Position numbers and translations under genes: made by a program
Notes under the pieces: generated by a model
Told to the model about the DNA's origin: nothing
Databases searched by the model: none
Seen by the model: the letters and a program-made list of their open reading frames with translations, nothing else
In this document: positions 8,400 through 18,150 of the stretch, piece by piece
How positions within the stretch are numbered: position 1 is the first letter of the stretch
Layout: every line of letters starts with the position of its first letter
NCBI GenBank assembly: GCA_035772405.1
Contig: JAYKKM010000451.1
Span: forward strand, 248,001-312,000
Length of the DNA stretch: 64,000 nucleotides
Direction of reading: 5' to 3'
From: Chrysogorgia sp. JL179-B06
Taxonomy: Eukaryota > Cnidaria > Anthozoa > Scleralcyonacea > Chrysogorgiidae

Positions 8400-8846
8400 A
8401 TGAGAGCTATAATCGTTCCAGATGCAAAGCAGTTTCAACAATATTATGTACGTGGACAGCGGGGTGGAAGTCTATCTGGTTTCAGAGGTGCACGGATTCA
8501 AAGAGGCTACGGTATTGGAAGTTTCTTTAAAAGTATTGCCGGATATGCAATACCTCTGATGAAACGAGGAGCACAAGCGATTGGACGGAGAGCTCTGCAA
8601 GCAGCGACAGATGTCGGTCAAGATGTTCTGGCCGGGAAAAGTGTGAAGCAGGCTGTTAAAGGTCGTGGCGTCGCCGCCGTCAAATATATAGCTCGGCATG
8701 GTGCTAAACAACTCATGGGTAACCAATCAGGAGGCGGTCGCAAACGTAAAATATCTATAAAAACCAATGCATCATCGAAATCTACCAGTCGATCGCAGAC
8801 AAAGAGGCGGAAAACATCTCAAGAAAAACCTACTTTTCTTAAATAA
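8400..8846 (+). CDS. Basic Gly/Arg/Lys-rich core-like protein (PX-like)
   Basis: A 148-residue, strongly basic protein. It contains a glycine-rich segment (GYGIGSFFKSIAGYAIPLMK), a helical stretch with RGAQAIGRRALQAATDVGQD, and a Lys/Arg/Ser tail with KRRK motifs. It resembles the small basic minor capsid/core proteins of adenoviruses and the PX proteins of Polintons, which bind DNA or the inner capsid face; the GFRGARIQRGYG segment could hold a protease site. It lies between penton and capsid genes as in other Polintons, and its TAA overlaps the capsid ATG (TAATG at 8844-8848). Intact. The role is inferred from composition and context. Confidence 0.7.
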   Translation: MRAIIVPDAKQFQQYYVRGQRGGSLSGFRGARIQRGYGIGSFFKSIAGYAIPLMKRGAQAIGRRALQAATDVGQDVLAGKSVKQAVKGRGVAAVKYIARHGAKQLMGNQSGGGRKRKISIKTNASSKSTSRSQTKRRKTSQEKPTFLK

Positions 8847-10182
8847 TGGCACAAGGCTACGAGACTTTACATAACGATTCCTGTTCCTGTGGGAAATCTG
8901 AACTGGACTTATTTTCTGTTCCTGACACTCAAGTTGAAATGAATAAAGGATTTTGGGAAGACATCGACCCTCTTTCAAGCATTGGAACTTCCGACACTAT
9001 CGAGTTTCTGTGTGCTGCAAATTCTGATGTCTACAGCGATCTGGCAAACAGCTACCTTCACGTAAAAGCAAAGATAACGAATGGAGATGGAACTAACTTA
9101 CCTGGCACCGCCCAAGTGGGTCCTGTTAATTTATGGATGCATGCCTTATTTTCTCAAGTGGAAATTTATCTGAACAACAAACTGGTCACACCATCAAGCA
9201 CTTCGTATCCTTACCGAGCATATATATAAACTGTATTGAACTTTAGCAAAGACGCTAAATCGTCTTACTTAACTTGCGTTGTTCTACAAAGACCAGGCTG
9301 GACGGATGGATGCCGTCAATCGACTAGCAGAAGTTGCCGATGCGAACAAAGGATTAAAGGAACGTCACGCACATACAAGCCTAAGCAAGTCTGTGGCAAT
9401 GGAAGGAAGAATTCATTCGGATCTGTTCGCGCAAGAACGCTATATCCTTGGTGCTGTTCCGATCAAGCTCAAGCTAGTGAGATCAAGAGCTCCCTTTTGC
9501 CTGGTTTCATCAGCAGAAGCTCCTGGGTTTAAAGTGGTTCTGGAAGAATGCGTGTTTCGCGTTCGCCGTGTTAACGTTTCGTCCACTACAATGATAGGTC
9601 ATACCCAGGCCCTTCAACATATCACAGCCAAGTACCCTATCAATCGTGTAAACTGCAAAGTGTTCTCCGTACCAACGGGGAACATGTCTGGAGATCAACA
9701 GAATATATTCCAAGGACTTCTTCCGATAGAGTTGTGATTGGGATGGTGGATGCAGATGCTTACAACGGAGTTTATAACAAGAATCCTTTCAATTTTAAGA
9801 ACTACGTCACAACATTTCTTGCATTATCAGTGAATGGAGAACACCGGCCTGGCAAACCATTTCACCTAAAGTTCGCCGGAGCAACAGGGACCAACTATGT
9901 TTCAGCATTCCAAACGCTATATGCGGGTACCAACCAGATGTTTCAGAATCAAGGTAACGGTATTACTCGAGACGAGTATGCAAATCCCTGTACGTATTTG
10001 ATTTAACAGCTGATCTATGTGTTGGAGATCATTTTCAACCTATCAGGGATGGTAATGTCTCCCTGGAATGCAAGTTCGGTACGGCTCTAACTGGGGCTAT
10101 AAATATCGTGGTGCTTGGAGAATTTCAAAATATTATCGAGATTGATGCCAGCCGTAACGTGCTAAGTGACATCAGAAGCTAA
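8846..10182 (+). pseudogene. Double-jelly-roll major capsid protein, broken (Element B)
   Basis: The first 127 codons are open and show the N-terminus of the Polinton major capsid family (related to C. elegans F54H12.2): a SCSCGKSELDLF segment, then EFLCAANSDVYSDL and VEIYLNNKLV. The gene is interrupted by an in-frame TAA at 9227-9229, a frameshift near 9280, another near 9730 and a third near 9995-10005. Beyond them the readable pieces continue the family pattern to a stop at 10180-10182. The span would encode about 440 residues, a normal length. In the family this protein forms the trimeric capsomers. It is non-functional as read; the next gene begins 1 bp later. Confidence 0.8.
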
Positions 10183-10183
10183 A

Positions 10184-10566
10184 ATGAACACACGTCAACT
10201 GCTTCGTGTCTTACAAATTGACCCATATGCCAATTGCCAAATCAGTGTTTACAGATGTTTTACCCTCGGATCGTTTACCAAGTCAGATACAGAAAAGTCC
10301 TAGAGGTTTTATTATAAACGTGGATCCCAGCGATGGTAGCTGTTTACGTCACACCGGATGGAAAAGGAGAATTATTCGACTCTTATGGACAAAGCCCGGA
10401 ATTTTACAGTAGAAACTTTCAAACCTTTCTACAAGATCATAGCAGTACATTTACTTGGAATGAAAAGACTTTACAGTCACCATGGTCTCGTGTGTGTGGA
10501 CAATACTGTTTATTTTATGCTTTACATCGCGGAATAGTTCTTCCTTCAAAAATCATTTGCCCTTGA
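10184..10566 (+). pseudogene. Adenain-like cysteine protease, broken (Element B)
   Basis: Three frames are needed to read it: the ATG at 10184 opens a short piece, the frame shifts near 10250, and shifts again near 10335. Visible family marks are an INVDPSDG-like segment, LFDSYGQSPEF and a C-terminal CGQYCLFYALH segment holding the expected catalytic Cys. The His-bearing motif falls at the second frameshift. Adenain/Ulp1-type proteases mature virion proteins. Its end overlaps the 3' end of the minus-strand gene 10515-10976, so the two transcription units converge here. Confidence 0.72.
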
Positions 10567-10976
10567 TCGTTCCATCCAACCACATCTTTATTTGCTTTTA
10601 TCTTCTTGATCAGTTGTACAGCTCTTGATTTCATCGTGGAAGGTACGCTTTCTATTATATCACTCTCGATTTCTCCATGTGGTTCAGGCATTGTCTCTGT
10701 TGAAGGTTCGGGGTCTGTTTCTTCTGCTGCGATAGGCCATGTGTGGGCAATACTTACAGGAACAGGCCGATGCATTCGTTTGCCATAGTAATTGAGATAG
10801 CGTTGAAAGGTCTGATTATACAACTTCACTTTATCGTCTTGTGTTATATCTTGACGTTGCATCAAACTGTCCATTTCGGAATCCAGTTGGTTCACTTGAG
10901 CAGTCAGTGGAAGAACCAAGGGTTTCTTTGTAGCCATGTGTTCAGGGACCAGAACCAGTCTTTTGACATGTTCCAT
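10515..10976 (-). CDS. Polinton accessory protein, 153 aa
   Basis: An intact frame starting at the ATG at 10974-10976. The first ~75 residues are helix-prone with QVNQLDSEMDSLMQRQDI; a Pro/Glu-rich linker (PEPSTETMPEPHGEIES) follows; the last ~40 residues (KSRAVQLIKKIKANKDVVGW, then an IFEGRTIP segment) look like a compact conserved domain. I know of no assigned activity. It is first to overlap the next minus-strand gene: its ATG shares bases with that gene's TAA (TAATG). Position between protease and packaging ATPase suggests a virion or DNA-handling role, which is inference. Confidence 0.6.
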   Translation of the reverse strand: MEHVKRLVLVPEHMATKKPLVLPLTAQVNQLDSEMDSLMQRQDITQDDKVKLYNQTFQRYLNYYGKRMHRPVPVSIAHTWPIAAEETDPEPSTETMPEPHGEIESDIIESVPSTMKSRAVQLIKKIKANKDVVGWNDQGQMIFEGRTIPRCKA

Positions 10977-11242
10977 TATTTGGTTAGAAAGCTCGCCAAT
11001 TGTTCTAAGACAGGAGCGAGTAGAAAAGGTAACAATCCGTCTCCTTTTTGTAAAATAACCCTCCTTCTTTTCGTGATTGGGTTTCTCTTATCAGCGACAG
11101 CCTCAATATTATCTGAGTATGGTGCAAGGTTTTTATACGTCTTTGGACTAATTTTAATCGTTTCACGGCAAATGTTCAAAAGGCACTCGGTTATGGCTTC
11201 CAGTAAATCTGTATCTGCAGCTTTTATGATCGCTCTTCGCAT
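10976..11242 (-). CDS. Small Polinton protein with hydrophobic tail, 88 aa
   Basis: An intact 88-residue frame, ATG at 11240-11242. The N-terminal half is polar with two Cys; a KRRRV basic patch follows at about residues 58-62, then an amphipathic or hydrophobic tail (GLLPFLLAPVLEQLASFL) of about 20 residues. A basic patch next to a hydrophobic helix recalls small membrane-active virion peptides of adenovirus-like viruses, but that is an inference. It overlaps the ATPase gene by 19 bp upstream and the 153-residue gene by a TAATG junction downstream, so all three are probably one transcript. Confidence 0.6.
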   Translation of the reverse strand: MRRAIIKAADTDLLEAITECLLNICRETIKISPKTYKNLAPYSDNIEAVADKRNPITKRRRVILQKGDGLLPFLLAPVLEQLASFLTK

Positions 11243-11778
11243 ATAGAAGGTTTACACTTTGTCAATACTTTTAAAACATCGTGGTTCCTCTTCACACGGC
11301 GGGACATCCTCAAATGAATACGGACCACCTGACTAGCATCGCGCACATTCTTAGTTAGAACCAAATAACTGGCGTTGAGGGATATAGTTCGATGCCCCTT
11401 GCTTTGATGAAACATATTCTGTACGATGTAAATTACACTGAGGTTTCCATGGTGCGACTTTTTCGTGAATAATTTAGCAATCACGGCATCTTTTTCTCCC
11501 ATCATATCGTCAATGATAAAAAGGTTTCGTGTCTCTGGATTGATACTATCCAACATGGAATCAGGTAAACCTTGGACAAATTGAATACCGGGCACAAGGA
11601 GTTCTATTTCAGCAAACGTGTCCTGATACTCGGAATTAAAATAAACGATATTTTCTGGAGGTGGATCGATCATGATTTGGGCGTTGGCTAACAGTTGTTT
11701 GACAGACGTTGTCTTGCCTGTCTTAGTACCTCCAGAGACCATAAGCCCAAACGGATGTTTTAACTGTATGGAATACAT
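11224..11778 (-). CDS. Packaging ATPase (Element B)
   Basis: An intact 184-residue ATPase: Walker A GGTKTGKTT at about residues 16-24, Walker B-like LFIIDDMM at about 87-94, then an IVQNMF segment that aligns in position with the glutamine/asparagine sensor of A32/FtsK-type enzymes. The family packages DNA into capsids. ATG at 11776-11778. It heads a compact minus-strand gene cluster with overlaps on its 3' side. The gene differs in length, Walker A wording and C-terminus from the Element A ATPase. Its good condition contrasts with the broken capsid and polymerase genes of the same element. Confidence 0.82.
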   Translation of the reverse strand: MYSIQLKHPFGLMVSGGTKTGKTTSVKQLLANAQIMIDPPPENIVYFNSEYQDTFAEIELLVPGIQFVQGLPDSMLDSINPETRNLFIIDDMMGEKDAVIAKLFTKKSHHGNLSVIYIVQNMFHQSKGHRTISLNASYLVLTKNVRDASQVVRIHLRMSRRVKRNHDVLKVLTKCKPSICEERS

Positions 11779-11811
11779 GACGTAAATGAATACAGCTTAC
11801 CAGGTACAGTT

Positions 11812-11996
11812 CTATTTAACCTGAATGAATTCACGCAAATGAGTTAAAAGGGCGTCTAAATCTTTGGAAACTTTGGCTCGAATCAGAAAAGATTGTCTTT
11901 CTTGAGAAGAGAGTTGATGAATGACAGCTAAATGGTTTGACAATTTAAGTAACCCTTTTTGCCACAGATGGGGCAGTCCTTACGCTTTCGAGGCAT
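11812..11996 (-). pseudogene. Small zinc-finger protein, frameshifted
   Basis: A minus-strand frame opens at ATG 11994-11996 with a very basic start and a CPICGKKG knuckle, then is thrown out of frame by a single-base change near 11955. The following frame supplies the expected histidines (NHLAVIH) and runs to a stop at 11812. The intact form would be about 61 residues with one C2H2 finger, a size and position (upstream of the packaging ATPase) seen for small finger proteins of Polintons. Confidence 0.55.
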
Positions 11997-12061
11997 GACG
12001 TCAACTGACTACCTTTGATTACCGCAATCATTTTTAATAATATCTCTATCCCTGTCACAAC

Positions 12062-15000
12062 CTTAATACTTAATACTTAATATAAATACCTCCCTATGTA
12101 GCTTTCGCTAATGACAGAAGGGACGGCGGTCAGTTTACAGTCTACGAAGGTATGCTGGTGCTTCCAGCCTTCGCACTGCTGGCAGGGCAGCTGCCTTAAA
12201 GTTGTCTAAGGATGTTACATTTACTACTTGGTCAGGAAGAGAGTTCCAGATCCGAATACATCTTGGGAAAAAAGAATAGCTATAGGCTAGTACATTTGTG
12301 TGTAATTGTTGTAGATTATGACTGTGACGTCTAGTAGATCTGGTCTTACTCGAAAGAGAGACACAATCAGGAAGGATGCATGGAACGAGACCATTGTAAA
12401 ACTTATAAAATAAAACTGATTGATGAAATAATCGTCTTACTTCTAATGAGTCCCAGCCTAAAGAGCGAACTAGTTCAGATGAACTAACATTATAGTCGTA
12501 GTTATTACAAACGAATCTTGCTACGTTCCTTTGAACTTGCTCCAGTCGCGACGCATCAATGTCAGTGTAGGGGCTCCAAGCTGTGGAGGCGAACTCCAAG
12601 GAGGGCCTAATCAAAGATAGGTAGGCTCTCTCTTTAACGCAGGGCTCACAAGGCTTCAGAGATCTTTGTATCACACCGAGGGTCCTGTTGGCTTTGGCAG
12701 TGACCTTACTACAGTGCGGCCCCCAGCGAAGAGATTCGCTGCATCGAATTCCTAGATAATCGTATTCAGGGACTTGTGTCAGGGGTACTGAATTAGCAGT
12801 GTATGAATATGTAGAGGGCTTGCGCTTCTTGGTGATTGAGAGTAGATGACATTTTGACACATTAAATTCCATCTGCCATTGGGTTGACCACTTACATAAG
12901 TTATCAAGGTCTTTCTGCAGGGCAGTGTGATCATCGGGGCATTCTATGTTTCTATAGACAACCGTATCGTCTGCAAACAAGCGGATCTTAGAATTTATAG
13001 TGCAAGTAATGTCATTTATATACAGCAAGAACAGTGTTGGCCCCAAGACGGATCCTTGTGGGACGCCAGATGTAACAGGGACGCTCATTGAGTGGGAGCC
13101 ATTTACTGTAACAAACTGTGAGCGGTTATGTAAGAAACCAGAAATCCAGGTGAGAGTTTTACCAGTGATGCCATAGTGTTCGAGTTTATGTTGAAGCTTG
13201 GGGTAAGAGACTTTATCGAAAGCCTTGCAGAAGTCCAGAAGAAGAGCATCAGTTTGACCATGAAGATTAATGGAACTTGCCCAGTCGTGGACAGTCAATA
13301 CCAATTGGGTTTCACAAGAAAGGCCAGCACGGAAGCCATGTTGTAGATCTGACAGTACATTATTGGCCGAGAGATGCTTATTGACATGACTAAGCACAAT
13401 GTGTTCCATAAGCTTGCATACCAGGCAAGTAAGGGATATGGGACGATAGTTTTCAGGCTGGTCTTTATTGGACTTTTTATATACAGGGATGACCATGGCG
13501 CTAGTCCATTCCTTTGGAAGGACACCCAGGTGGTAGCTCTGGTTGAAAATGAAACACAGCATGCCAGCGAGTTCCCCTTCCAGGTCATGTAGGACACGGG
13601 CGGTAATGCCATCTGGGCCACATGCCTTAGATGTGTTGAGACTAGCAAGTAATTTACGAACACCAGGCTCAGTGAATGTAATATCCTGTATATGGGTACA
13701 ATTAGTAGGCCCAAGGTCAGGGAGAATACCATCGTCTTGAGTGAACACACTTTGAAACTGGTTATTTAAAGCCTCCGCCTTGTCTTTATCCGTTGTGTAG
13801 GTTGAATCACCTTGGCGTAGAGTTGGTATGCCAAGACTTTCGGTCCTGGAGTGTTTTACATGGCTCCAGAACTTTTTCGGATTGGATTGCAGGCTGCCGC
13901 CAATCACAGTGTTCAAATAGTTGTTATGCGAGGATTTCAACATCTTTACTACCTTGTTTCTTTGGTGTCGGTAAGAGGCCCATGCTGAAGAGTGCCTATC
14001 GCCACTTTGCCTTGCCTTGGAGAGTAGTTGATCACGTTTACGCATTTGTCGCTTGATCACCCTAGACATCCATGGTAGAGAGACTCGTGATTTGGTGTAT
14101 CTGAAAGGTATGTGGTCACTGACTGCAGTTTCCAGGATATTTTTGAAAAGCGACCAGTTGTCCTCCAGTGGTCTGTCATTACTGTGGACGAAGAAAGTCT
14201 TTGCAGACTCGCCAACATCGTGACAAAGTGCATCTAAGTTCATTTTGTTGTAAAGGTACACCTTATGGGGAGGGCTTGTAATTCTTCTAGGTTTGGTGTT
14301 GATATTAAACTTGACAATATCATGGTCACTCATGCCTGGATGTATCGATACATTAGACACAAGGACTGGTGTAGATGATAATACCAAATCCAAAGTCTTG
14401 AGGGATACAGGACGGGTAGGACCAAGAACGTGTTGGGTGAAACTATTGTTGGAAACTAAGTCCAAGAGCTTGTACATTAAGGGTGCAGTTGAGTGATTTG
14501 TAGCAACAGGAGGATCTACGCTCCAGTCTATATCTCCGCAATTGAAATCTCCAGCAATGACTATATTTGGGTGTGATTTCCTGTTCTTATCAAATACTCT
14601 AAGCACAGATTCATTCAAATAGTCCAGGCGAGATGGAGAAGCTGCAGGTGGTTTATAGAAAACACATAAGTGAATGATCTTCTGCTTCGCACAGTGTATA
14701 GTTGCCCATAGTGACTCGTCCTCAGGGTTCGTTGACAGGTCAGTGAGCTCGTGTGCTGGAATATCCCTCTTTACAGCAAGGAATACTCCTCCACCTCCGC
14801 AGTGACTACACTCCTTCCTGAATACTGTGTAATCAGATGGGAAGCAAGACAACGTAGGGTCTTCAGGGTGTAATTTTGACTCGCAACCAAATATGATATC
14901 AGGATTATGTTCCATAACATGGCTAGCAAGCACAGCTGCTCTTTCAGCACTCCTTATACTGTTACAGTTGACCTCAATGCATCTTAGTCTTGCAGGACTA

Positions 15001-15735
15001 CGAATGGGCAATGTAGGCTTCAGAGGGGTCGATGACTTTGATGGGCCAATGTGAGAGGATGAGTCAAGTGTGTCTCCATATAGGCAAGAAATGCGATCGT
15101 CGGTAGTTTTAGATGAGAGTATCGAAAAAAAGTTTGTAGTTTCAATCAGTAAGGACGAGGAACTAAAATTGGATGCACTGGAAAAGGTTGTCGAATTACA
15201 ATGAGGACATATCCACGAGCAGGAGGAATTTGCCAAGGAGAAATAGGAGGTGTCACTGATAGAACAACATGACGTGTGACACCAAGCATCGCATACATCA
15301 CACTGGATCCCTTTCTGATTGTATCTCACCAATTTGGAGCAAATTCCACAACGTGAGCTGCTTTGGGGGCCAGGATTTACCATGATATCTCCAGAAAGCA
15401 AAAGTAAACTGTTTAGCAAGAGTTTGAACGCGTAAGAGTTTGGTCGTGATTGTAATAAATCCAAGATGGCGGATCGTCGAAGGACACATGATGAATAGGC
15501 TTCCATTCCAAGAGAATAACAAGCGGACTGATGACTTTGGTCAAACACAGTAGGACTAGGAGGTCTTATGTCCTGATTCCATTTATAATTTTGTAGCCGG
15601 AGCACAACAACGGAGAGGCCCAGCATGAAATTTACCTTAGTACAAAATTTTGCAGCCGCCATGATGGAAAACCGCTGACCGCCTTATCCCTCATTTAAAG
15701 TTTACAATTACAGTTAAAAAGTCCCTCTAGGGACA
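12062..15735 (-). mobile_element. L2/CR1-like non-LTR retrotransposon, intact ORF
   Basis: A LINE inserted between the zinc-finger and polymerase genes of Element B, transcribed on the minus strand. The 3' end is marked by three copies of a 7-bp TATTAAG unit (about 12062-12083) instead of poly(A), as in CR1/L2 elements, which prime on short 3' microsatellites. The 5' boundary lies somewhere in 15690-15735 and is not certain. No clear target duplication was found. The ORF is undamaged, so the insertion is younger than the decay of the surrounding Polinton. Confidence 0.8.
12135..15662 (-). CDS. LINE polyprotein: PHD finger, APE endonuclease, reverse transcriptase
   Basis: A single intact frame of 1,175 residues from ATG 15660-15662. 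A 2A-like GDIMVNPGP lies at residues 91-99. A PHD-type finger (CGIC, CDVCDAWCH, CPHC) spans about 105-155. The APE endonuclease runs about 227-452 with GCESKL, GDFNC (371-375) and SDHD (445-448). The reverse transcriptase spans about 715-985 with GVPQGSVLGP and the catalytic FADDT (896-900). A C-terminal conserved region with RPSLEFASTAW follows. No RNase H is evident. Fusion of PHD finger, endonuclease and RT in one ORF fits L2/CR1-group LINEs. It copies itself by target-primed reverse transcription. Being open over 3.5 kb, it could be a recently active copy. Confidence 0.9.
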   Translation of the reverse strand: MAAAKFCTKVNFMLGLSVVVLRLQNYKWNQDIRPPSPTVFDQSHQSACYSLGMEAYSSCVLRRSAILDLLQSRPNSYAFKLLLNSLLLLSGDIMVNPGPQSSSRCGICSKLVRYNQKGIQCDVCDAWCHTSCCSISDTSYFSLANSSCSWICPHCNSTTFSSASNFSSSSLLIETTNFFSILSSKTTDDRISCLYGDTLDSSSHIGPSKSSTPLKPTLPIRSPARLRCIEVNCNSIRSAERAAVLASHVMEHNPDIIFGCESKLHPEDPTLSCFPSDYTVFRKECSHCGGGGVFLAVKRDIPAHELTDLSTNPEDESLWATIHCAKQKIIHLCVFYKPPAASPSRLDYLNESVLRVFDKNRKSHPNIVIAGDFNCGDIDWSVDPPVATNHSTAPLMYKLLDLVSNNSFTQHVLGPTRPVSLKTLDLVLSSTPVLVSNVSIHPGMSDHDIVKFNINTKPRRITSPPHKVYLYNKMNLDALCHDVGESAKTFFVHSNDRPLEDNWSLFKNILETAVSDHIPFRYTKSRVSLPWMSRVIKRQMRKRDQLLSKARQSGDRHSSAWASYRHQRNKVVKMLKSSHNNYLNTVIGGSLQSNPKKFWSHVKHSRTESLGIPTLRQGDSTYTTDKDKAEALNNQFQSVFTQDDGILPDLGPTNCTHIQDITFTEPGVRKLLASLNTSKACGPDGITARVLHDLEGELAGMLCFIFNQSYHLGVLPKEWTSAMVIPVYKKSNKDQPENYRPISLTCLVCKLMEHIVLSHVNKHLSANNVLSDLQHGFRAGLSCETQLVLTVHDWASSINLHGQTDALLLDFCKAFDKVSYPKLQHKLEHYGITGKTLTWISGFLHNRSQFVTVNGSHSMSVPVTSGVPQGSVLGPTLFLLYINDITCTINSKIRLFADDTVVYRNIECPDDHTALQKDLDNLCKWSTQWQMEFNVSKCHLLSITKKRKPSTYSYTANSVPLTQVPEYDYLGIRCSESLRWGPHCSKVTAKANRTLGVIQRSLKPCEPCVKERAYLSLIRPSLEFASTAWSPYTDIDASRLEQVQRNVARFVCNNYDYNVSSSELVRSLGWDSLEVRRLFHQSVLFYKFYNGLVPCILPDCVSLSSKTRSTRRHSHNLQQLHTNVLAYSYSFFPRCIRIWNSLPDQVVNVTSLDNFKAAALPAVRRLEAPAYLRRL

Positions 15736-15943
15736 CTTTTTGTCCCTGTCGATCCCTTGCCTTCCACAGTGAAACCAGGATACTTTTTGGTATACTTTTT
15801 GTCCCTGTTAATTCCCCGCCTAACCCCTCCTGTCCCTCACCCCATAACGAGACAAATGAATAGTGTTAATAAATATATAATTTCAGTTTCCTATATACAA
15901 ACACACAAAAGTTAACATTATTTACAAGCACACAAAGTTAAAA
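15736..15943. other. Short repeats downstream of the polymerase gene
   Basis: ACTTTTTGTCCCTGT occurs twice (about 15738 and 15798), each followed by a CCC-rich segment, and an inverted TCCCTCTAGGGA lies at 15722-15733. No gene is visible; it separates the LINE 5' end from the polymerase stop codon at 15944. Confidence 0.4.
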
Positions 15944-17542
15944 TCAATATGGCAAAGTGTCAAACTTATCTATAATTACACGCTTATTATATACAACTCT
16001 ATACTCTTTACTCTCGCTCCTAGTTAAAACACTCTTATCTTTCGAATCACGAACAATTTTACACGGATTATTTACAGACACCGGATCTACTATAGCACAC
16101 AGAACATTTAGGTATACCATATCACAAATTACATTAAAATTAACGTTCTGTACAGTTCTGAAATTTAGCGTAATGCCTCGCACTTTACACACGGTTTTGC
16201 CAGTGCTCATCTCGTACGCATAATTTTTTGGACCGCCGGACACAAAGGTTGTTATATGAGTACCGTCCAACTCGTCTGTGAGCTCGCCAAGGTAGGAGCC
16301 GGTGCGTGGTTCCCAGTCTCCTTCCTTCGAGACGTAGATGATGGAGTCCGTGTCGAAGTACAGGACTCGGCGATCCAATTGCTCGAGAACACCGTAAAGT
16401 TTCAGACGGGCGTTTTAGACGGGCATTTCACCAAACCAAAGTACTCGTCGATCGGAGCGAAGTTCTCGGGGTGACCAAGCGGTAATTCTCCATACTTGTT
16501 GCACCATGGGTAGAGGCTGCAAAAGTCAACGTAGTGGACCTTCTCATCGGGCTGGGCTTCGTATAGAAGAGACGCGTGGCGTTGGTTCTTCCGCCAAAGA
16601 AACTTTGGCGTGGCTCTAAAGGTTCCGAAATTTCGAAGTAATCGAAAAAGGTCTTCATCTCATGGTCTGCAGCTAATTGCCGATCAATGTCACACGTACA
16701 AATCTCGACAACGTTGTACCCACTAGCCTTCAAGAACTGGACTTTTTCAAGGGTTCGTTGCCGAAGATCGTGCATGGTTAGATGGTTCACGGGGTTGAGA
16801 TGGTGGCGTAGCACTTCGTACACCCATGCCAGAGACAGCCTAGGATTTCCCACACGGTGTTCGTTTCGGCGTTGTATCCGTCTACGAGATATTTACCAAT
16901 ACGCTGCTCTCCATGGTTTCTGGCATACTGGATGGCGATGTTATCTCGTTGAGCGATATATGCAAGTATATTGAGCGCAATGACCGACTGCTTGTTCTCC
17001 GGTGTGTAACCACATGACAGCGATTGAGTTTTCACGCAGGAAGGTCTTGCGGAAGACCAAATTTCAGGCTGAGGCAATGGTCAAACAAGACGCAAAGGGA
17101 TGGATATCGGTCACGTTCTTGAAGATCTCGCGCAACTCGAGGCAGCAACGGCGAAGAATATCAACATCAGACTGACAGTAACTCAGGATTTCAGCTTGGA
17201 GTCGAAGACGTAGTTACGGTTGACGAGGTCGTTGTACCAAACGTAGAATTTCTTGCGATCCTCAGGCTTCATACCATCAGGATCAAAGAACTCGGCGTCA
17301 GGTAAAGGTCCAACGTAGTCTTGGTTCTCCACACGGTTAAAAAAGTACGGGAAGTAACCTTTCTGCAGTTCAGTGAGGCCAAAGGTTTTAGGGAAGTCGG
17401 CCAAACGCATCGGAATAAAACAAAGAGAGTCAATAAATTTAATGTTTAGCTGTGGAACGAAGAGGGAGAGGATCTTAGCGCGTCGGGTGATGACTTCAGG
17501 AACGATGCCTTGCTTGTAAAGGTACTGAAGAATAAAATATCC
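15944..17542 (-). pseudogene. Polinton DNA polymerase B, C-terminal part (Element B), frameshifted
   Basis: This is the 3' portion of a gene whose 5' portion lies at 21359-23022, separated by a LINE. Several frames are needed. The stretch 17183-17542 continues the exonuclease domain (YFILQYLYKQGI onward). Pieces at 16787-17077 and 16428-16853 follow in different frames; a motif A-like DFCSLYPW core is readable near 16500 in another frame. 15944-16378 holds motif C, YFDTDSIIY, and the C-terminus. At least three frameshifts are present. Without the LINE, the whole gene would encode about 1,085 residues, normal for Polinton polymerases, which copy DNA from protein-primed ends. Confidence 0.8.
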
Positions 17543-18124
17543 ATAGAAAATAGCAAACACATAGAAAATAGCAAAATTGGAAGAGCTGCAAGATCCAAGG
17601 CTACCTGCCACTCATACAGTGGAGCAACCGTTAATCAAATTGCCCAAAAGATAGATGAGAATTGGTCTACAAATCAAAGATATGACACAGTAGTGCTTCA
17701 TGTAGGAACAAATGACCTTGTACACAAAGAACCTGAAGAAGTGGCATCAAGCATGGAAAAACTTATAAACAAGGTCAAAATTCATACGAAGGAAATGGCA
17801 GCATCCAGTGTAATCAGAAGGTATGATGGCAAAGTTAGCAATGATAAAGTAAAAATATATAATAATTTACTTCATGGTTTATGCTCTAAACATAAAATCA
17901 CATTTATTGATAATGACTGCATAGACAAATCACTACTAAACCGCTCTAACCTACACTTAAATCGTGAAGGAGATGGAGCACTAGGAAATGCATTCTGCAC
18001 CTATTTAAAACCAAACAGAATTAGAAACACCAACTCATCACATTTTTTTCGGCCATATCAGGGACGGCCGAAGGACTGGACAATGTATCTCAACTATGTC
18101 AATCATGTAATGGCGAGACAGTAG
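17543..18124 (+). CDS. LINE ORF1 fragment with SGNH esterase-like domain
   Basis: About 190 residues remain of the first ORF of the CR1-like element. It shows SGNH-hydrolase blocks: SYSGATVNQI, then DTVVLHVGTNDL, and near the end NLHLNREGDGAL with the His of the catalytic Asp-x-x-His region. Such esterase domains are known from ORF1p of CR1-clade LINEs. The N-terminus, including the usual Gly-Asp-Ser block, is missing because the insertion is 5'-truncated. Open to the stop at 18124; ORF2 begins within 30 bp. Confidence 0.75.
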   Translation: MENSKHIENSKIGRAARSKATCHSYSGATVNQIAQKIDENWSTNQRYDTVVLHVGTNDLVHKEPEEVASSMEKLINKVKIHTKEMAASSVIRRYDGKVSNDKVKIYNNLLHGLCSKHKITFIDNDCIDKSLLNRSNLHLNREGDGALGNAFCTYLKPNRIRNTNSSHFFRPYQGRPKDWTMYLNYVNHVMARQ

Positions 18125-18150
18125 TTAATAGTGACTTTTCAAACAAAGAT

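Noticed and set aside
1698..11778. The two packaging ATPases as a simple gene duplication
   Set aside because: Walker motifs, length and C-termini differ and each lies in its own gene context, so they are separate lineages.
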